IMG/VR virus record: IMGVR_UViG_3300030333_007226
Location: 1-30,881 of that record
DNA length: 30,881 bases
DNA from: a virus
Strand: one strand, 5' to 3'
In this document: in pieces, positions 30,630 through 30,881 of the stretch
Position numbering within the stretch: the first letter of the stretch is position 1
Layout: every line of letters begins with the position of its first letter
Notes under the pieces: model-generated
What the model saw: only the letters and a program-made list of their open reading frames with translations
Databases searched by the model: none
What the model was told of the DNA's origin: nothing
Position numbers and translations under genes: made by a program

Positions 30630-30881
30630 TTACGCTCCCATAAGTTCGTTAAAGGCAGCATCAACAGAGGAAACTGTGTCAGTAGAAGGAGGAGGGGTTG
30701 TAGTCTTAGTCTCCTCGCTGGTGCCTTCTTCGCCAAGCAGGTAAGCATCCAAAAGTGCGCCTACTTCTGCTGGCGTTTTACGCTCAAAGAGCGTATCAAA
30801 CTCGGGAATGCTTTCAAGCAATTCCGCACAGCGATCATCGCCACCGACAGCCTCATCACAGAGGGGTGAAGAGCGACGACG
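30630..30881 (-). CDS. C-terminal end of an unknown protein, possibly ssDNA-binding (gp32-like)
   Basis: An open frame enters from the right edge and stops at TAA 30632-30630, giving 83 residues. It shows LLESIPEFDTLFERKTPAEV, then a Glu/Thr/Ser/Pro-rich linker and the end SSVDAAFNELMGA. A flexible linker ending in a short acidic-hydrophobic tail is typical of single-stranded DNA-binding proteins, and T4-like phages often place gp32 near replication and recombination genes. The fragment has no fold signature, so the identification rests on the tail and the neighbouring recombinase. Confidence 0.5.
   Translation of the reverse strand, partial: RRRSSPLCDEAVGGDDRCAELLESIPEFDTLFERKTPAEVGALLDAYLLGEEGTSEETKTTTPPPSTDTVSSVDAAFNELMGA

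Noticed and set aside
1-30881. tRNA genes, CRISPR arrays, insertion sequences, attachment sites or integrase
   Set aside because: None was seen: no cloverleaf-like segments, regular repeats or transposase/integrase motifs, and hardly any non-coding space.

Overview
The window looks like part of a large lytic tailed bacteriophage genome, probably of the broad T4-like myovirus type. It holds 39 coding regions, all on the minus strand, packed edge to edge; the longest non-coding gap is about 100 bases. Many starts and stops overlap by 1 to 30 bases. Support for a phage: a UvsX/RecA-type recombinase beside a 5' nuclease and a DnaB-type helicase, dUTPase, a ClpP-like protease, several DNA methyltransferases, many small genes without a recognised function, and sites matching the T4 late promoter. 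The host is not identifiable. The early-type promoters are near-perfect sigma-70 sites (TTGACA, 16-17 bases, TATAAT/TATATT), so a bacterium with an ordinary housekeeping sigma is expected. The B12-type ribonucleotide reductase and Hsp20 fit marine phages, but this is inference.

Layout in transcription order (right to left). 30881-27.1 kb: a possible ssDNA-binding protein (partial), RecA/UvsX, a His-rich lipoprotein, a 5'-3' exonuclease and a nucleotidyltransferase. 27.1-17.4 kb: DnaB-type helicase, class II ribonucleotide reductase, a GroES-like co-chaperonin, a small gene with a TTG start, two overlapping genes of unclear role (one with a sugar-nucleotidyltransferase-like N-terminus), a coiled-coil protein, and a complete C-family DNA polymerase (DnaE). 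17.3-13.2 kb: a small conserved protein, dUTPase, a restriction-endonuclease-like protein followed at once by a DNA methyltransferase, a zinc-ribbon protein, an IMP dehydrogenase/GMP reductase-type enzyme without CBS domains, a possible ribbon-helix-helix protein and a small protein with a sigma region 4-like helix-turn-helix. 13.2-8.2 kb: proteins that may be packaged in the virion (a very acidic protein, a P-loop protein, a 420-residue possible nuclease), a ClpP-like protease and an L,D-transpeptidase-like protein. 8.2-2.2 kb: a Dam-type methylase, GroEL, a holin-like protein, six small or unknown proteins, a second adenine methylase and Hsp20. 2166-1: the first 722 codons of a very large protein that runs off the left edge.

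Together the genes give a largely self-supplied replication system (polymerase, helicase, recombinase, 5' nuclease), nucleotide supply (NrdJ, dUTPase, GuaB/GuaC type), DNA modification (three methyltransferases, one with a possible nuclease partner) and protein folding (GroEL, a divergent GroES, Hsp20). Two promoter classes are visible: six sigma-70-type sites, mostly before metabolism or small genes, and four T4-late-type sites sharing CTATTTAT, each before a protein that could belong to the virion or late set. The points I rate highest are the hidden GroES, the DnaE with all expected PHP metal ligands, the nuclease-methyltransferase pair, and the two-class promoter map.
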